In this document: piece after piece, positions 16,017-24,559 of the stretch
Numbering within the stretch: position 1 is the first letter of the stretch
How the letters are laid out: each line of letters begins with the position of its first letter
Assembly: GCF_013409785.1 (NCBI RefSeq)
Contig: NZ_JACCBV010000001.1
Location: 930,001 to 994,000, forward strand
Reading direction: 5' to 3'
Source of the DNA: Microbacterium immunditiarum
Lineage (GTDB): Bacteria; Actinomycetota; Actinomycetes; Actinomycetales; Microbacteriaceae
DNA length: 64,000 nucleotides
Notes under the pieces: generated by a model
What the model was told of the DNA's origin: nothing
The model's database searches: none
Seen by the model: the letters and a program-made list of their open reading frames with translations, nothing else
Position numbers and translations under genes: made by a program

Positions 16017-17165
16017 GTGCTTGACTTTCGCGAATCGGAGTCTGTGGCGCAGCTGCGCGCGCAGTTGCGCCAGCTCATCGCGGAGCACATCCCGCACGAC
16101 TTCCTCGGTGCGTTCACCGCCGACCCCGAGGATCTCGCCCTCACCGAGGCGTTCTCGCGCGAGCTCGGCCGGCGCAAGCTGCTCGCAGCCGCCTGGCCTC
16201 CCGAGTTCGGTGGAGGCGGCAGCGACGTCTGGGAGCAGACCGCCGTTCGTGAGGAGATGTGGGCGGCACACGAGCCTCGCGGCGCCCAGTACATGGGCGT
16301 GAACTGGGTGGGGCCGGCGATCATGCGGCACGGGACCGCGCAGCAGCAGGCCCAGCACCTCCCGCCGATCGCGGCCGGCGAGGTGGTGTGGTGCCAGGGC
16401 TTCAGCGAGCCGGGTGCCGGATCCGACCTGCCCGCTCTGCGCACCAAGGCGACGAAGATCGACGGCGGTTGGTCCATCTCCGGCCAGAAGGTCTGGACGT
16501 CGTACGCGCGCATGGCGCAGTGGTGCTTCCTGCTGGCGCGCACGGGCCCGCCCGGCGGTCGCAAGAGCGGCATCACCGTCTTCCTGATGGAGATGGATCA
16601 GCAGGGCGTCGAGGTGCGGCCGATCGCCGCGATGCTCGGCGAGCACCATCTCAATGAGGTGTATCTCGACGATGCGTGGGTGCCGGATGCCCAGGTGCTC
16701 GGCGATGTCGGCGCGGGATGGGACATCGTGTCAGATGTGCTCGGATTCGAGCGGATCGGCATCGCCCGCTACGCGCGTTCCGAGCGTCTGCTTCGCGAGG
16801 CGCCGCGTGCTCTGGGCGACCAGTGGGACGAATTGCCGGAGTCGCTGCGCGAGCGTTGGGCCAGCGCGCTGGTTCGGGCGCGGCAGGCGCGCCTGCTCGC
16901 GTACCGCCTCGTCGGCGAGGAGTCGTCCGCGCTCTCACCGCTATCCGCGGCCGGGTACCGCATCGTGGTGACGACCCTCGATCAGGAGGCCGCGGAGATC
17001 CTCATGGAGATGCTCGGCGAGCGCGCGGTCGGCGCCACGGCGGAGTCGACGTTCTTCGAGCGCGAGGTCGAGGATCACTGGCGGTACTCCCTGTCGGCGA
17101 CGGTCGCCTCGGGCACCGTCGAGATGAACAAGCACACGATCGCGAAGTTTCTGGAGCGCGCATGA
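16017..17165 (+). CDS. Acyl-CoA dehydrogenase, large subunit of a probable heteromeric pair
   Basis: About 382 residues, full acyl-CoA dehydrogenase length. It starts LDFRESESVAQLRAQL and has WPPEFGGGGSD, QGFSEPGAGSDL, GQKVWTSYARMAQW and the C-terminal GTVEMNKHTIAKFLERA. The classical YEGT base is ATVASGT, so the general base must come from another position or from the partner. Family context: actinobacterial steroid and branched-lipid catabolism uses alpha2beta2 FadE pairs built this way. GAAGG eight bases upstream favours GTG 16017; GTG 16008 is an alternative. The stop overlaps the next start by ATGA. Confidence 0.86.
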   Translation: MLDFRESESVAQLRAQLRQLIAEHIPHDFLGAFTADPEDLALTEAFSRELGRRKLLAAAWPPEFGGGGSDVWEQTAVREEMWAAHEPRGAQYMGVNWVGPAIMRHGTAQQQAQHLPPIAAGEVVWCQGFSEPGAGSDLPALRTKATKIDGGWSISGQKVWTSYARMAQWCFLLARTGPPGGRKSGITVFLMEMDQQGVEVRPIAAMLGEHHLNEVYLDDAWVPDAQVLGDVGAGWDIVSDVLGFERIGIARYARSERLLREAPRALGDQWDELPESLRERWASALVRARQARLLAYRLVGEESSALSPLSAAGYRIVVTTLDQEAAEILMEMLGERAVGATAESTFFEREVEDHWRYSLSATVASGTVEMNKHTIAKFLERA

Positions 17166-18127
17166 ACTCGAGCTTGGCTTCAGAGGCCGTCGACGTCGGC
17201 GACGTGCTCCGCGAGAGCATCGCCGCCTCCGGCGGTCTGGACCTGCTGCGGAAAGCGGGCGACGACCTCGCGGTCCGCGAACAGGCGGGGTCGATATTCG
17301 AAGCGATGGGGCTGTGGGATGTGCGCCCCCTCGCTGATCAACTCGAGCTGGAGGTCGCGGCCAGCGCGAGCCGATCGGCCGGCTTCTTCGCGGTGCCGTA
17401 CCCGGTCGCCGAGCGGCTCGCCGCCCCGGCATCCGGGGGTGCGACCGCGATCGTGGGCGGCTCGTCCCCGGCGCTGGTCTCTCATGGCGACCTGCCGCTG
17501 GCGTGGACGGGCGTCGCGCTGGACGGGCGCATCCGCAGGCTCCTGCCGCAGCGGCCGCAGGTGCTCGGGACGATGCTCGCGCCTTTTGCCGTCCGGATGT
17601 CGGCGGATTCCACAGAGGAGCGCTCGCCCGCCACGGCCGCGCTCGCCGTCACGTTGCAGGCGTGGTGGCTGCTCGGGCTGCTGGAGCACGCCGTCGAGGA
17701 CACCGTCCGCTACACGCGTGAGCGCGAGCAGTTCGGGCGCAGGCTCATCACCTTCCAGGGGGTCGGGTTCCAGCTCGCCGACATGGCCGTCGCGCTCGAA
17801 TCGCTCGAGGAGCTGGCGAAGTACACCGTCTGGCGTCTCTCGGTGGACCGCGACGAGGCGCTCGTCGACGCGTTGGCGCTGCGTTCGGCGGTCCAGCAGT
17901 CGGCCGGCACGATTCTTCGCGGTGCACATCAGCTTCACGGTGCGATGGGTTTCACGGACGAGGTGGACGTCTCGTGGCTCTCGCGTGCCGCCCAGACGGC
18001 CCTTCGCCTCCCGGAGGACCGGCACGCGCTCGCGGGCCGCCTGCTGGCCGCGATCGAGCGAGACGGGTGGCGGGAGTTCGGGCACGTCGGAGACACGCCG
18101 ACGTCTCCGCCTTCGTCGCCGCACTAG
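17162..18127 (+). CDS. Acyl-CoA dehydrogenase family protein, small divergent subunit
   Basis: A 321-residue protein, about 60 residues shorter than normal. The N-terminal and middle domains are degenerate and lack the usual TEPxAGSD flavin loop, while the C-terminal domain is well kept with YTREREQFGRRLITFQGVGFQLADM, ILRGAHQLHGAMGFTDEVD and a terminal helix. The truncated beta domain and tight ATGA coupling to the preceding dehydrogenase fit the small subunit of a heterotetrameric enzyme, like the FadE/ChsE pairs of mycobacteria (established for that family; inferred here). It should not be active alone. Confidence 0.82.
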   Translation: MNSSLASEAVDVGDVLRESIAASGGLDLLRKAGDDLAVREQAGSIFEAMGLWDVRPLADQLELEVAASASRSAGFFAVPYPVAERLAAPASGGATAIVGGSSPALVSHGDLPLAWTGVALDGRIRRLLPQRPQVLGTMLAPFAVRMSADSTEERSPATAALAVTLQAWWLLGLLEHAVEDTVRYTREREQFGRRLITFQGVGFQLADMAVALESLEELAKYTVWRLSVDRDEALVDALALRSAVQQSAGTILRGAHQLHGAMGFTDEVDVSWLSRAAQTALRLPEDRHALAGRLLAAIERDGWREFGHVGDTPTSPPSSPH

Positions 18128-18137
18128 GCTCGCGCCC

Positions 18138-18159
18138 CACGAACCATATAAGGTTTGTG
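18138..18159. promoter_or_regulatory. Probable GntR autoregulatory operator
   Basis: CACGAACC-ATATAA-GGTTTGTG is an inverted repeat with 8-base arms, seven of eight matching. It lies 30 bases upstream of the GntR gene in the short gap after the dehydrogenase pair. Position and symmetry suggest the regulator binds its own promoter. Confidence 0.6.
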
Positions 18160-18188
18160 AGGATGTCTTCGAAGCGAGATGAGGCAAC

Positions 18189-18998
18189 GTGCACGAGGTA
18201 GGGGACCGCCCGCAGGGCGCCAGAATCGGGCTGTCGCCCCGCGTGGCAGAATCGATCGCCGCCGACCTGCGCAAACGGATCCTCCGCAGCGAGGCCGACG
18301 ACGTGCCCCTTCCACGTCAGGATGACCTCGCCGCCCAGTACGGTGTCAGCGGCCCCTCCCTGCGCGAGGCGCTTCGCATCCTCGAAGCAGAGGGGCTCAT
18401 CACGGTGCGTCGCGGCAAGTTCGGCGGTGCCTACGTCCACAAGCCGAGCTGGTCGTCCGCCGCGTACGCCTTCGCGCTCTCGCTGCAGGGCCAGGGAGTC
18501 ACCGTCGCCGACCTGGCCGCCACGATCCTCATCCTCGAGCCGATGTGCGCGGCGGCGTGCGCCGCGCGCGCGGACCGTGCAGAAACGATCGTCCCCGCGC
18601 TGGAGCGTAGTCTCGCCGAGACCGAGGCCCACATCGGCGACGGGGCACGGTACTCCGCTGCTGCGCGCACCTTCCACGACATCCTCGTCGCGGGGCTCGA
18701 CAACCAGACGATGCAGCTGCTCGTGCGCAGCATGGTCGCGATCTGGTCGATCCAGGAGCAGATCTGGGCCGAATCGGCCAATGCCGCGTCCCAGTACCCC
18801 GGCGTGGATTCACAGCGGGAGTCGTTCCGCACCCATGCCGCGCTCGTCCGCCTCATCACAGACGGTGACGTCGACGGTGTTACCGCGTTGGCGACCGCCC
18901 ACCTGCGAGCGACCCAGGAGATCGTCCTCGAGCGCTACGGCAAGGAGGTCGTCGACGCCTCGTCGCTCGTCGCCGTCCAGGCGTTCAAGAGCCTCTGA
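18189..18998 (+). CDS. GntR/FadR family (FCD) transcriptional regulator
   Basis: A 269-residue regulator. An N-terminal winged helix at about residues 18-85 carries VAESIAADLRKRIL, LPRQDDLAAQYGVSGPSLREALRILEAEGLI and the wing VRRGKFGGAYV. It is followed by an all-helical FCD ligand domain with ARTFHDILVAGLDNQTM and a later FRTHAALVRLI stretch. FCD regulators respond to organic acids or acyl-CoAs. The GTG start has GAGG just upstream. It stands between two catabolic blocks and is one of only two local regulators in the acyl-CoA region. It probably controls its own gene and some neighbouring promoters. Confidence 0.86.
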   Translation: MHEVGDRPQGARIGLSPRVAESIAADLRKRILRSEADDVPLPRQDDLAAQYGVSGPSLREALRILEAEGLITVRRGKFGGAYVHKPSWSSAAYAFALSLQGQGVTVADLAATILILEPMCAAACAARADRAETIVPALERSLAETEAHIGDGARYSAAARTFHDILVAGLDNQTMQLLVRSMVAIWSIQEQIWAESANAASQYPGVDSQRESFRTHAALVRLITDGDVDGVTALATAHLRATQEIVLERYGKEVVDASSLVAVQAFKSL

Positions 18999-18999
18999 G

Positions 19000-19839
19000 T
19001 CAGTCCAGGAAGAAGTCGCCGTCCAGCCCGGCGTCGACTCCGGAGTACGAGTACGGCGCGAAGTCCGTGACCCCGGACTCTCGCAGCACGTCCTCGTCGA
19101 TCAACAGCTGACCCGTCCGGGCCGAACTCGGCGCCGAGATGATGGCGTGGGCCGCGTCGGCGACGATCTCGGGCCGTCGTGCCCGCGACATCGCCGCGTC
19201 ACCTCCGAGCAGATTGCGCACGGCATCCGTCCCGATGGTGGTTCGCGGCCAGAGCGAGTTGACCGCGACGCCCTTCTCGGCGAACTCTGCTGCGAGGCTG
19301 AGCGTCACAAGACTCATGCCGTACTTCGACAGCAGGTAGCCGGGGAACTCGGCCAGCCACCGCTGCGAGGTCAGGTTGAGTGGCGGGCTCAGCGTCAGGA
19401 CATGCGGGTTGTCCGACTGGACGAGCAGCGGAAGGCACGCCCGGGTGAGCATGAACGTGCCGCGCGTGTTGATGTCCTGCATCAGGTCGTATTGCGAGGG
19501 CGTGAGATCGAGCGTCTTGAGCGGCTGCAGGGCGCTGGCGTTGTTGATGCAGATGTCGACGCCGCCGTATCGCTCCTCGGCCGCCGCGACGGCCTCGGCG
19601 ATGCTGTCGTCGTCGCGCACGTCGCCGACGACGGCGGTCGCGCGTCCGCCCGCCGCCTCGATGAGCTCGACCGCCTCGAAGACCGTTCCGCGCAGCTTCG
19701 GGTGAGGCTGCGCTGTCTTGGCGAGCAGCACGATGTTGGCGCCGTCGGCGGCCGCGCGCAGCGCGATCGCGAGGCCGATGCCGCGGCTGCCGCCGGACAT
19801 CACGATGGTGCGCCCTGAAAGGGAGGCCTGTGCGGTCAT
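19000..19839 (-). CDS. SDR family oxidoreductase (HSDL2-like)
   Basis: A 279-residue short-chain dehydrogenase. It has the nucleotide motif SGGSRGIG, AKTAQPHPKLRGTV, INNASAL, the segment VLTLSPPLNL and YLLSKYGMSL with Tyr-x3-Lys. The insertion after AKTAQPHPKL and the SPPLN segment are typical of the HSDL2-like group found with lipid genes. Its reaction is unknown; a hydroxyacyl substrate is likely. It is the last gene of the minus-strand unit TetR-SDR-crotonase-SDR. It meets the GntR gene end to end with a single base between the two stops and no room for a terminator. Confidence 0.83.
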   Translation of the reverse strand: MTAQASLSGRTIVMSGGSRGIGLAIALRAAADGANIVLLAKTAQPHPKLRGTVFEAVELIEAAGGRATAVVGDVRDDDSIAEAVAAAEERYGGVDICINNASALQPLKTLDLTPSQYDLMQDINTRGTFMLTRACLPLLVQSDNPHVLTLSPPLNLTSQRWLAEFPGYLLSKYGMSLVTLSLAAEFAEKGVAVNSLWPRTTIGTDAVRNLLGGDAAMSRARRPEIVADAAHAIISAPSSARTGQLLIDEDVLRESGVTDFAPYSYSGVDAGLDGDFFLD

Positions 19840-19852
19840 GGGAGTCTCCTGT

Positions 19853-20647
19853 TCAGTCGGCTGCCCGCTGCGGGGCGAAAGCTCGGATCGCCGCGAGCGC
19901 GTGCGGCTGGGCGGCGGATCGGGCGATTCCGGATGCCTCGGCCCGAAGCTGGGCGTCGAGGGTGGTCGTCTCGCCCTGGCGGATCAGCCGTCGCGTGGCG
20001 GCGATGTGAGACGTGGGCCGAGACGCGAGCTCGGCGGCGAGCCCGTCGATCGCGGACGCGAGCGCGTCCGCCGCGACGACGTCTGCGACGATGCCCCACG
20101 CATGAGCGGTCGCCGCGTCGAGCGGCCGACTCAGGACGGTCATCGACAGGGCGCGTGCGCTGCCCACGGCGCGCGCGAGACGGTGCGTCACCCCGCTGTC
20201 GGGGGTCACGCCGAGCTTCTCGTACGCCGTGAGGAACCGAGATCGCTCGGTCGCGATGACGACGTCGGCCGCGAGCGCCAGGCCCAGTCCACCGCCTGCC
20301 GCCGCACCGTCGACGGCGGCGATCGTCACGCAGTCGATGTCGTCCAGGGTCAGGAGAGCCGCATGGAAGGTCCCCGCCAGGTCGTGCAGGTATGCGGTGA
20401 CATCGTCGGCGGCCGCCATCTCGCGGACGTCCCCGCCGCCGCAGAAGACCCCGCCCTCGCCCTCGATGATGAGCACCCGCGGCGGATCGGCGACGAGCCG
20501 CTCGAGCTCGCCGAGCAGGGCTCGCGCCATCGCCAGGTTCACGGTGTTCGCCGCCTCCGGGCGGGCCAGCGCGATGCGTACGATGTGGCCGTCCCGCGAG
20601 ACGCGCACGTGCGGCGCGCTCGCGACCCGGGCCGCGTCGGCGGTCAT
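19853..20647 (-). CDS. Enoyl-CoA isomerase-type crotonase (PaaG-like)
   Basis: A 264-residue crotonase with LARPEAANTVNLAMA, FCGGGDVREM and VDGAAAGGGLGLALAADVV. The first hydratase Glu is Gly, and the second region reads YEKLGVTPDSGVTHRLARAVG. The PDSG element resembles PaaG-type isomerases, in which an Asp moves the double bond. I therefore favour a delta3-delta2 or oxepin/epoxide-type isomerase over a hydratase. It sits between two SDR genes; its start overlaps the upstream SDR stop by four bases, so the two are coupled. Confidence 0.82.
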   Translation of the reverse strand: MTADAARVASAPHVRVSRDGHIVRIALARPEAANTVNLAMARALLGELERLVADPPRVLIIEGEGGVFCGGGDVREMAAADDVTAYLHDLAGTFHAALLTLDDIDCVTIAAVDGAAAGGGLGLALAADVVIATERSRFLTAYEKLGVTPDSGVTHRLARAVGSARALSMTVLSRPLDAATAHAWGIVADVVAADALASAIDGLAAELASRPTSHIAATRRLIRQGETTTLDAQLRAEASGIARSAAQPHALAAIRAFAPQRAAD

Positions 20648-21402
20648 CGCGGAGCCATGCGGATCGCGCCGTCCATGCGGATCGTCTCACCGTTGAGATA
20701 GTCGTGCTGGATGATCATCGTGACCAGCTGGGCGTATTCGTCCGGGCGGGCGAGCCGCTGAGGGAAGGGGATGCTCTGGGCGAGGGACGCCCCGACCTCC
20801 GGACCCAGCGCGGCCAGCATGGGGGTGTTCACGATCCCCGGGGCGATCGTGTTGACGCGGATGCCCGAGCGGGCGAGGTCCCGCGCCGCGGGCAGCGTGA
20901 GCCCGACGACTCCGCCCTTCGACGCCGCATACGCCACCTGGCCGATCTGGCCTTCGTACGCGGCGACCGAGGCGGTGTTGACGATCACGCCGCGCTGCCC
21001 GTGCTCGTCGGAAGAGGCCTCCGCGATCCGCGCGGCAGCGAGACGGAGAACGTTGAACGTGCCGAGGAGGTTGACCTCGATGGTCCGTCGGAAGAGCTCG
21101 AGATCGTGGATGCCCCTGTTCGAGAGCAGCCGCTGCGCGGGGCCGATGCCCGCGCAGTTCACGACGATCCGCAAGGGCGGCGCGTCTGCGCCGATGCCGT
21201 CGAGCGCCGACTGGACGTCGACTTCGCTGGTCACATCGGCGGCGACGTAGGTGACGCCCGTCACCGCCTCGGCCCGTTCGATGCCGCCCGCGAGGTCGAG
21301 GCCGATGACGGATGCGCCCTGCTCGGCCAGCGAGCGCGCCGTGGCTGCTCCGAGCCCCGATGCCGCGCCGGTCACGAGCGCTGTCGTTCCCTGAATCTTC
21401 AT
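20644..21402 (-). CDS. 3-Hydroxyacyl-CoA dehydrogenase, SDR type (HSD17B10-like)
   Basis: A 252-residue SDR with TGAASGLG near the N terminus, VNCAGIGPA, NTASVAAYEGQIGQVAYAAS followed by Lys, and TLPAARDLARSGIRVNTIAPGIVNTPM. The GQIGQVAYAASKGG and LPAARDLA segments match type II 3-hydroxyacyl-CoA dehydrogenases. It would oxidise (S)-3-hydroxyacyl-CoA with NAD, supplying the third step of the beta-oxidation turn whose other steps are encoded by the divergent operon at 22141-25336. It lies 30 bases downstream of the TetR gene and four-base overlaps the crotonase. Confidence 0.87.
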   Translation of the reverse strand: MKIQGTTALVTGAASGLGAATARSLAEQGASVIGLDLAGGIERAEAVTGVTYVAADVTSEVDVQSALDGIGADAPPLRIVVNCAGIGPAQRLLSNRGIHDLELFRRTIEVNLLGTFNVLRLAAARIAEASSDEHGQRGVIVNTASVAAYEGQIGQVAYAASKGGVVGLTLPAARDLARSGIRVNTIAPGIVNTPMLAALGPEVGASLAQSIPFPQRLARPDEYAQLVTMIIQHDYLNGETIRMDGAIRMAPR

Positions 21403-21432
21403 TGATCTCCTTCGAGTTGTGTTGCCCGGACG

Positions 21433-22047
21433 TCAGTTGGCCGCGGGATCCGCGCGGCGGCTCATGCCGGCGACGATGAGGTCGGCGAGTGCGCGATAGG
21501 CCGCTGAGTCGTCGTACCCGGTAGCGGCCTCGATCTCACCGCGGTGGATGGCCTCCATGACCTGCGCAGCGACGGCGCCGATGAAGGTCGCTGTGCTCTT
21601 CGAGGTGCGGGGAGCTGCCTGCCGCACGAAGTCCTGCACCTTGCGTGCCGCTATCCGGGTGTTGTCGCGGTAGATCTCCTGCGTGGCGGGCATGCTGTCG
21701 AGGTCGGCGAAGAACGCCGGGGTGGCAGGAGCCAGCTCGCTCGAGATCGCCACGAGATATGCACGCAGGCGATCGAGCGGGTCGAGGCTCTCGTCGGCCG
21801 CTGCCGCCTCGACCCGCTCGGCAGAGCGCCGGAAGAACGCCCGCACGACGGCGACGATGATCTGCTCCTTGGAACCGGCGACGGTGTACAGCGTCGACTT
21901 CGAGCAGCGGAGGGCACGCGCGAGGTCTTCGATGCTCGTGTCGGCGAAGCCCTCGTCGAGGAAGACGTCGATGAGGCGTTCGACGAGATCCTCGCGGCGT
22001 TGCGTCGTCCTGGTCGGTGTGCGCCGTTCGCGCACCAGTCGTGGCAT
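21433..22047 (-). CDS. TetR/AcrR family transcriptional regulator
   Basis: A 204-residue regulator. The N-terminal helix-turn-helix at about residues 18-64 has LIDVFLDEGFADTSIEDLARALRCSKSTLY. The C-terminal ligand domain contains LRAYLVAISSELAPATPAFFADLDSMP. I start it at ATG 22047; an in-frame TTG at 22065 adds six residues with no ribosome site. It lies between its own operon of SDR and crotonase genes and the divergent dehydrogenase-thiolase-hydratase operon, with AGTACC dyads between. A role as an acyl-CoA-responsive repressor of both units is the likeliest reading (inference). Confidence 0.86.
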   Translation of the reverse strand: MPRLVRERRTPTRTTQRREDLVERLIDVFLDEGFADTSIEDLARALRCSKSTLYTVAGSKEQIIVAVVRAFFRRSAERVEAAAADESLDPLDRLRAYLVAISSELAPATPAFFADLDSMPATQEIYRDNTRIAARKVQDFVRQAAPRTSKSTATFIGAVAAQVMEAIHRGEIEAATGYDDSAAYRALADLIVAGMSRRADPAAN

Positions 22048-22055
22048 ACTCAGAG

Positions 22056-22104
22056 AGTACCACAAACTGTAATTCAGTACCGAAAACGGTACTTGACCAG
22101 TACC
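22056..22104. promoter_or_regulatory. TetR operator cluster (AGTACC sites)
   Basis: AGTACCG-AAAA-CGGTACT at 22076-22093 is a perfect 7-4-7 inverted repeat. Two more AGTACC half-sites lie at 22056-22061 and 22099-22104, 20 and 23 bases from the dyad's left arm. TTGACC at 22093-22098 is a candidate -35 for the plus-strand operon and overlaps the dyad. The cluster fills the gap between the TetR gene and its divergent target. Confidence 0.75.
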
Positions 22105-22140
22105 CGGAAGACCGGATCCACATCAGGACGAGGAGACGCG

Positions 22141-23352
22141 ATGATGACCGCGACGAGGATCCTGCCCACACAGGAGGCCGACGACCTCATCCAGCTCACG
22201 CGCGAGCTCTGTCAGAAAACCCTGGCCAAGCGGGTGAATCAGGACGAGCAGGACGGCAGGTTCCCTCGCGATGCCTTCGCCCGGCTCGGCGCCGCGGGCC
22301 TTCTGGGCCTGCCGTACCAGGTGGAGTACGGCGGGGGCGACCAGCCCGCCGAGACCTACCTTCAAGTCTTCGAGGAGATCGCCGGCACGTGGGCGAGCGT
22401 CGCCGTCGGCGTGAGCGTCCACGCCCTCGCGAGCATGCCGGTCGCGATGTTCGGGACCGACGAGCAGCGCGAGAGGCTCCTTCCTTGGACGCTCGGAGGA
22501 GAGACGCTGGGCGCGTACTGCCTCTCCGAGTCGCACGCGGGCTCCGACCCCGCAGCGATGCGGACCGCCGCCCGCAAGGTGGATGGCGGATACGTCATCT
22601 CGGGAGCCAAGGCGTGGACCACCCACGGCGGGCACGCCGACTTCTACATCGTCATGGCGCGGACATCCGAAGACCGCACCCACGGGATCTCCTGCTTCTT
22701 CGTCCCGGCTGACACGGCGGGCCTGACCGCGAGCGCGCCCGAGCGCAAGATGGGCCTCACCGCATCCCCGACCGCCACCATGCACTTCGACGACGTCTTC
22801 GTCCCGGACGAGAACCGCATCGGGGCGGAAGGGGAGGGACTCGCGATCGCGCTCTCGGCACTGGACTCCGGGCGTCTGGGGATCGCCGCGGTGGCGACCG
22901 GGCTCGCGCAGGCGGCGCTGGATGCCGCTGTCGCGTACGCGAAGGAGCGGGAGACGTTCGGCCGAGCCATCATCGACCATCAGGGCCTGGCCTTCGTCCT
23001 GGCCGACATGGCGGCTGCCGTCGAATCGTCACGAGCGACGTATCTGGCTGCTGCCCGCCTGCGCGACCGGGGCCTGCCGTACAGCCGAGCCGCGTCGATC
23101 GCGAAGCTGATCGCCACCGACAACGCGATGAAGGTGACGCTGGACGCCGTGCAGGTGTTCGGCGGGGCAGGATATACCAAGGACTTCCCCGTGGAGCGGT
23201 ATCTGCGCGAGGCGAAGGTCATGCAGATCTTCGAAGGGACGAATCAGATCCAGCGACTGATCATCTCGCGCCACCTCGCCCACGGCGACCGTTCTCAGAC
23301 CAGACCCGCGCGCGCACTGGCGAGCGCCCAGATCACTCCGAAAGCGATGTGA
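22141..23352 (+). CDS. Acyl-CoA dehydrogenase
   Basis: A protein of about 403 residues, standard acyl-CoA dehydrogenase. It has YCLSESHAGSDPAAM for the flavin loop, SGAKAWTTHGGHADFY, KMGLTASPTATMHFDDV, YAKERETFGRAIIDHQG and the catalytic IFEGTNQIQR with the medium-chain-type Glu. AGGAG precedes ATG 22141 by five bases; ATG 22144 is equally possible. It starts an operon with a thiolase (nine-base or shorter spacing) and an enoyl-CoA hydratase. It is divergent from TetR across the AGTACC cluster, so induction by an acyl-CoA or fatty acid is likely. Confidence 0.9.
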   Translation: MMTATRILPTQEADDLIQLTRELCQKTLAKRVNQDEQDGRFPRDAFARLGAAGLLGLPYQVEYGGGDQPAETYLQVFEEIAGTWASVAVGVSVHALASMPVAMFGTDEQRERLLPWTLGGETLGAYCLSESHAGSDPAAMRTAARKVDGGYVISGAKAWTTHGGHADFYIVMARTSEDRTHGISCFFVPADTAGLTASAPERKMGLTASPTATMHFDDVFVPDENRIGAEGEGLAIALSALDSGRLGIAAVATGLAQAALDAAVAYAKERETFGRAIIDHQGLAFVLADMAAAVESSRATYLAAARLRDRGLPYSRAASIAKLIATDNAMKVTLDAVQVFGGAGYTKDFPVERYLREAKVMQIFEGTNQIQRLIISRHLAHGDRSQTRPARALASAQITPKAM

Positions 23353-23357
23353 GAACC

Positions 23358-24536
23358 ATGACCACCGCAGTCATCGTCGACGTCATCCGCACACCATCCG
23401 GCCGGGGCAAGCCAGGAGGCGCGCTGTCGTCGGTCCATCCGGTCGATCTCGCGGCCGGGGTGCTCACGGCCGTGCTCGAGCGCAACGGCCTGGAGTCGTC
23501 GCAGATCGACGATGTCCTCCTCGGATGCGTCAGTCAGGTCGGAGAGCAAGGTGTGAACATCGCCCGCAACGCCGTGCTCGCGGCCGGATTCGACGAACGC
23601 GTGCCGGCGACGACCATCGACCGGCAGTGCGGCAGCAGTCAGCAGGCCGCCCACTTCGCCGCCCAGGGCGTCATCGCGGGCGCCTACGACATCGTCATCG
23701 CCGGTGGTGTCGAGTCGATGAGCCGCGTGCCGCTGGGCACCTCGGCCGGCCCGGGCCAGACCGCGTCTCCTCGGATTCGCGAGCGGTACCCGGACGGGCT
23801 CGTGCACCAGGGCATCTCGGCCGAGCTCATCGCGGCGCGTTGGGGCCTCTCGCGCGAGGACCTCGACGAGTTCGCCGCCGAATCGCACAGGCGAGCCGCC
23901 GCGGCGCTCGACGCCGGCCTGTTCGACGGGCAGCTGCTGAAGGTCACGACGGATGCCGGCGAGGTGAGCCGCGACGAGACCGTGCGTGCGGGCACGACGC
24001 CCGAGCGCCTGGCCGAGCTGCCGGCCGTGTTCCGCACCCCCGATATGGAAAAGCGCTTCCCCGAGCTCGACTTCCGCGTCACCGCCGGCAACTCGTCGCC
24101 ATTGACCGACGGCGCCTCCGCCGCGCTCATCATGAGCGAGGAGAAGGCCGATGAGCTCGGCCTGCGTCCGCGCGCGCGGTTCCACTCCTTCGCCGTCGTC
24201 GGCGACGACCCGCTCATGATGCTCACGGGGCCCATTCCGGCGACGCGTCGGGTGCTCGAGCGCGCCGGCCTCGGCGTGGACGACATCGACGCGTTCGAGG
24301 TCAACGAGGCGTTCGCGTCCGTCCCGCTGGCCTGGGCGCACGAGCTCGGAGCCGACTTGGCGAAGACGAACCCGTGGGGCGGCGCGATCGCGCTCGGCCA
24401 CGCGCTCGGGTCGTCAGGCACTCGCCTGCTCGGCACGCTGGTGGCCTACCTCGAGAGCACCGGCGGGCGCTTCGGCGTCCAGACCATGTGCGAAGGCGGA
24501 GGGTTGGCCAACGCGACTGTGATCGAACGGCTGTGA
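23358..24536 (+). CDS. Acetyl-CoA C-acyltransferase (thiolase)
   Basis: A 392-residue thiolase of full length. It shows the acylation Cys91 in [25 protein letters not shown], the active-site [18 protein letters not shown] with His, and [11 protein letters not shown] with the second Cys. It cleaves 3-ketoacyl-CoA with CoA to acetyl-CoA and a shortened acyl-CoA. ATG 23358 is chosen; a GTG at 23349 overlaps the previous stop by four bases and would add three residues. It is the middle gene of the TetR-flanked operon and completes the beta-oxidation turn. Confidence 0.9.
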   Translation: MTTAVIVDVIRTPSGRGKPGGALSSVHPVDLAAGVLTAVLERNGLESSQIDDVLLGCVSQVGEQGVNIARNAVLAAGFDERVPATTIDRQCGSSQQAAHFAAQGVIAGAYDIVIAGGVESMSRVPLGTSAGPGQTASPRIRERYPDGLVHQGISAELIAARWGLSREDLDEFAAESHRRAAAALDAGLFDGQLLKVTTDAGEVSRDETVRAGTTPERLAELPAVFRTPDMEKRFPELDFRVTAGNSSPLTDGASAALIMSEEKADELGLRPRARFHSFAVVGDDPLMMLTGPIPATRRVLERAGLGVDDIDAFEVNEAFASVPLAWAHELGADLAKTNPWGGAIALGHALGSSGTRLLGTLVAYLESTGGRFGVQTMCEGGGLANATVIERL

Positions 24537-24559
24537 CCCGAGGTGGAAGGGACCGCGCA

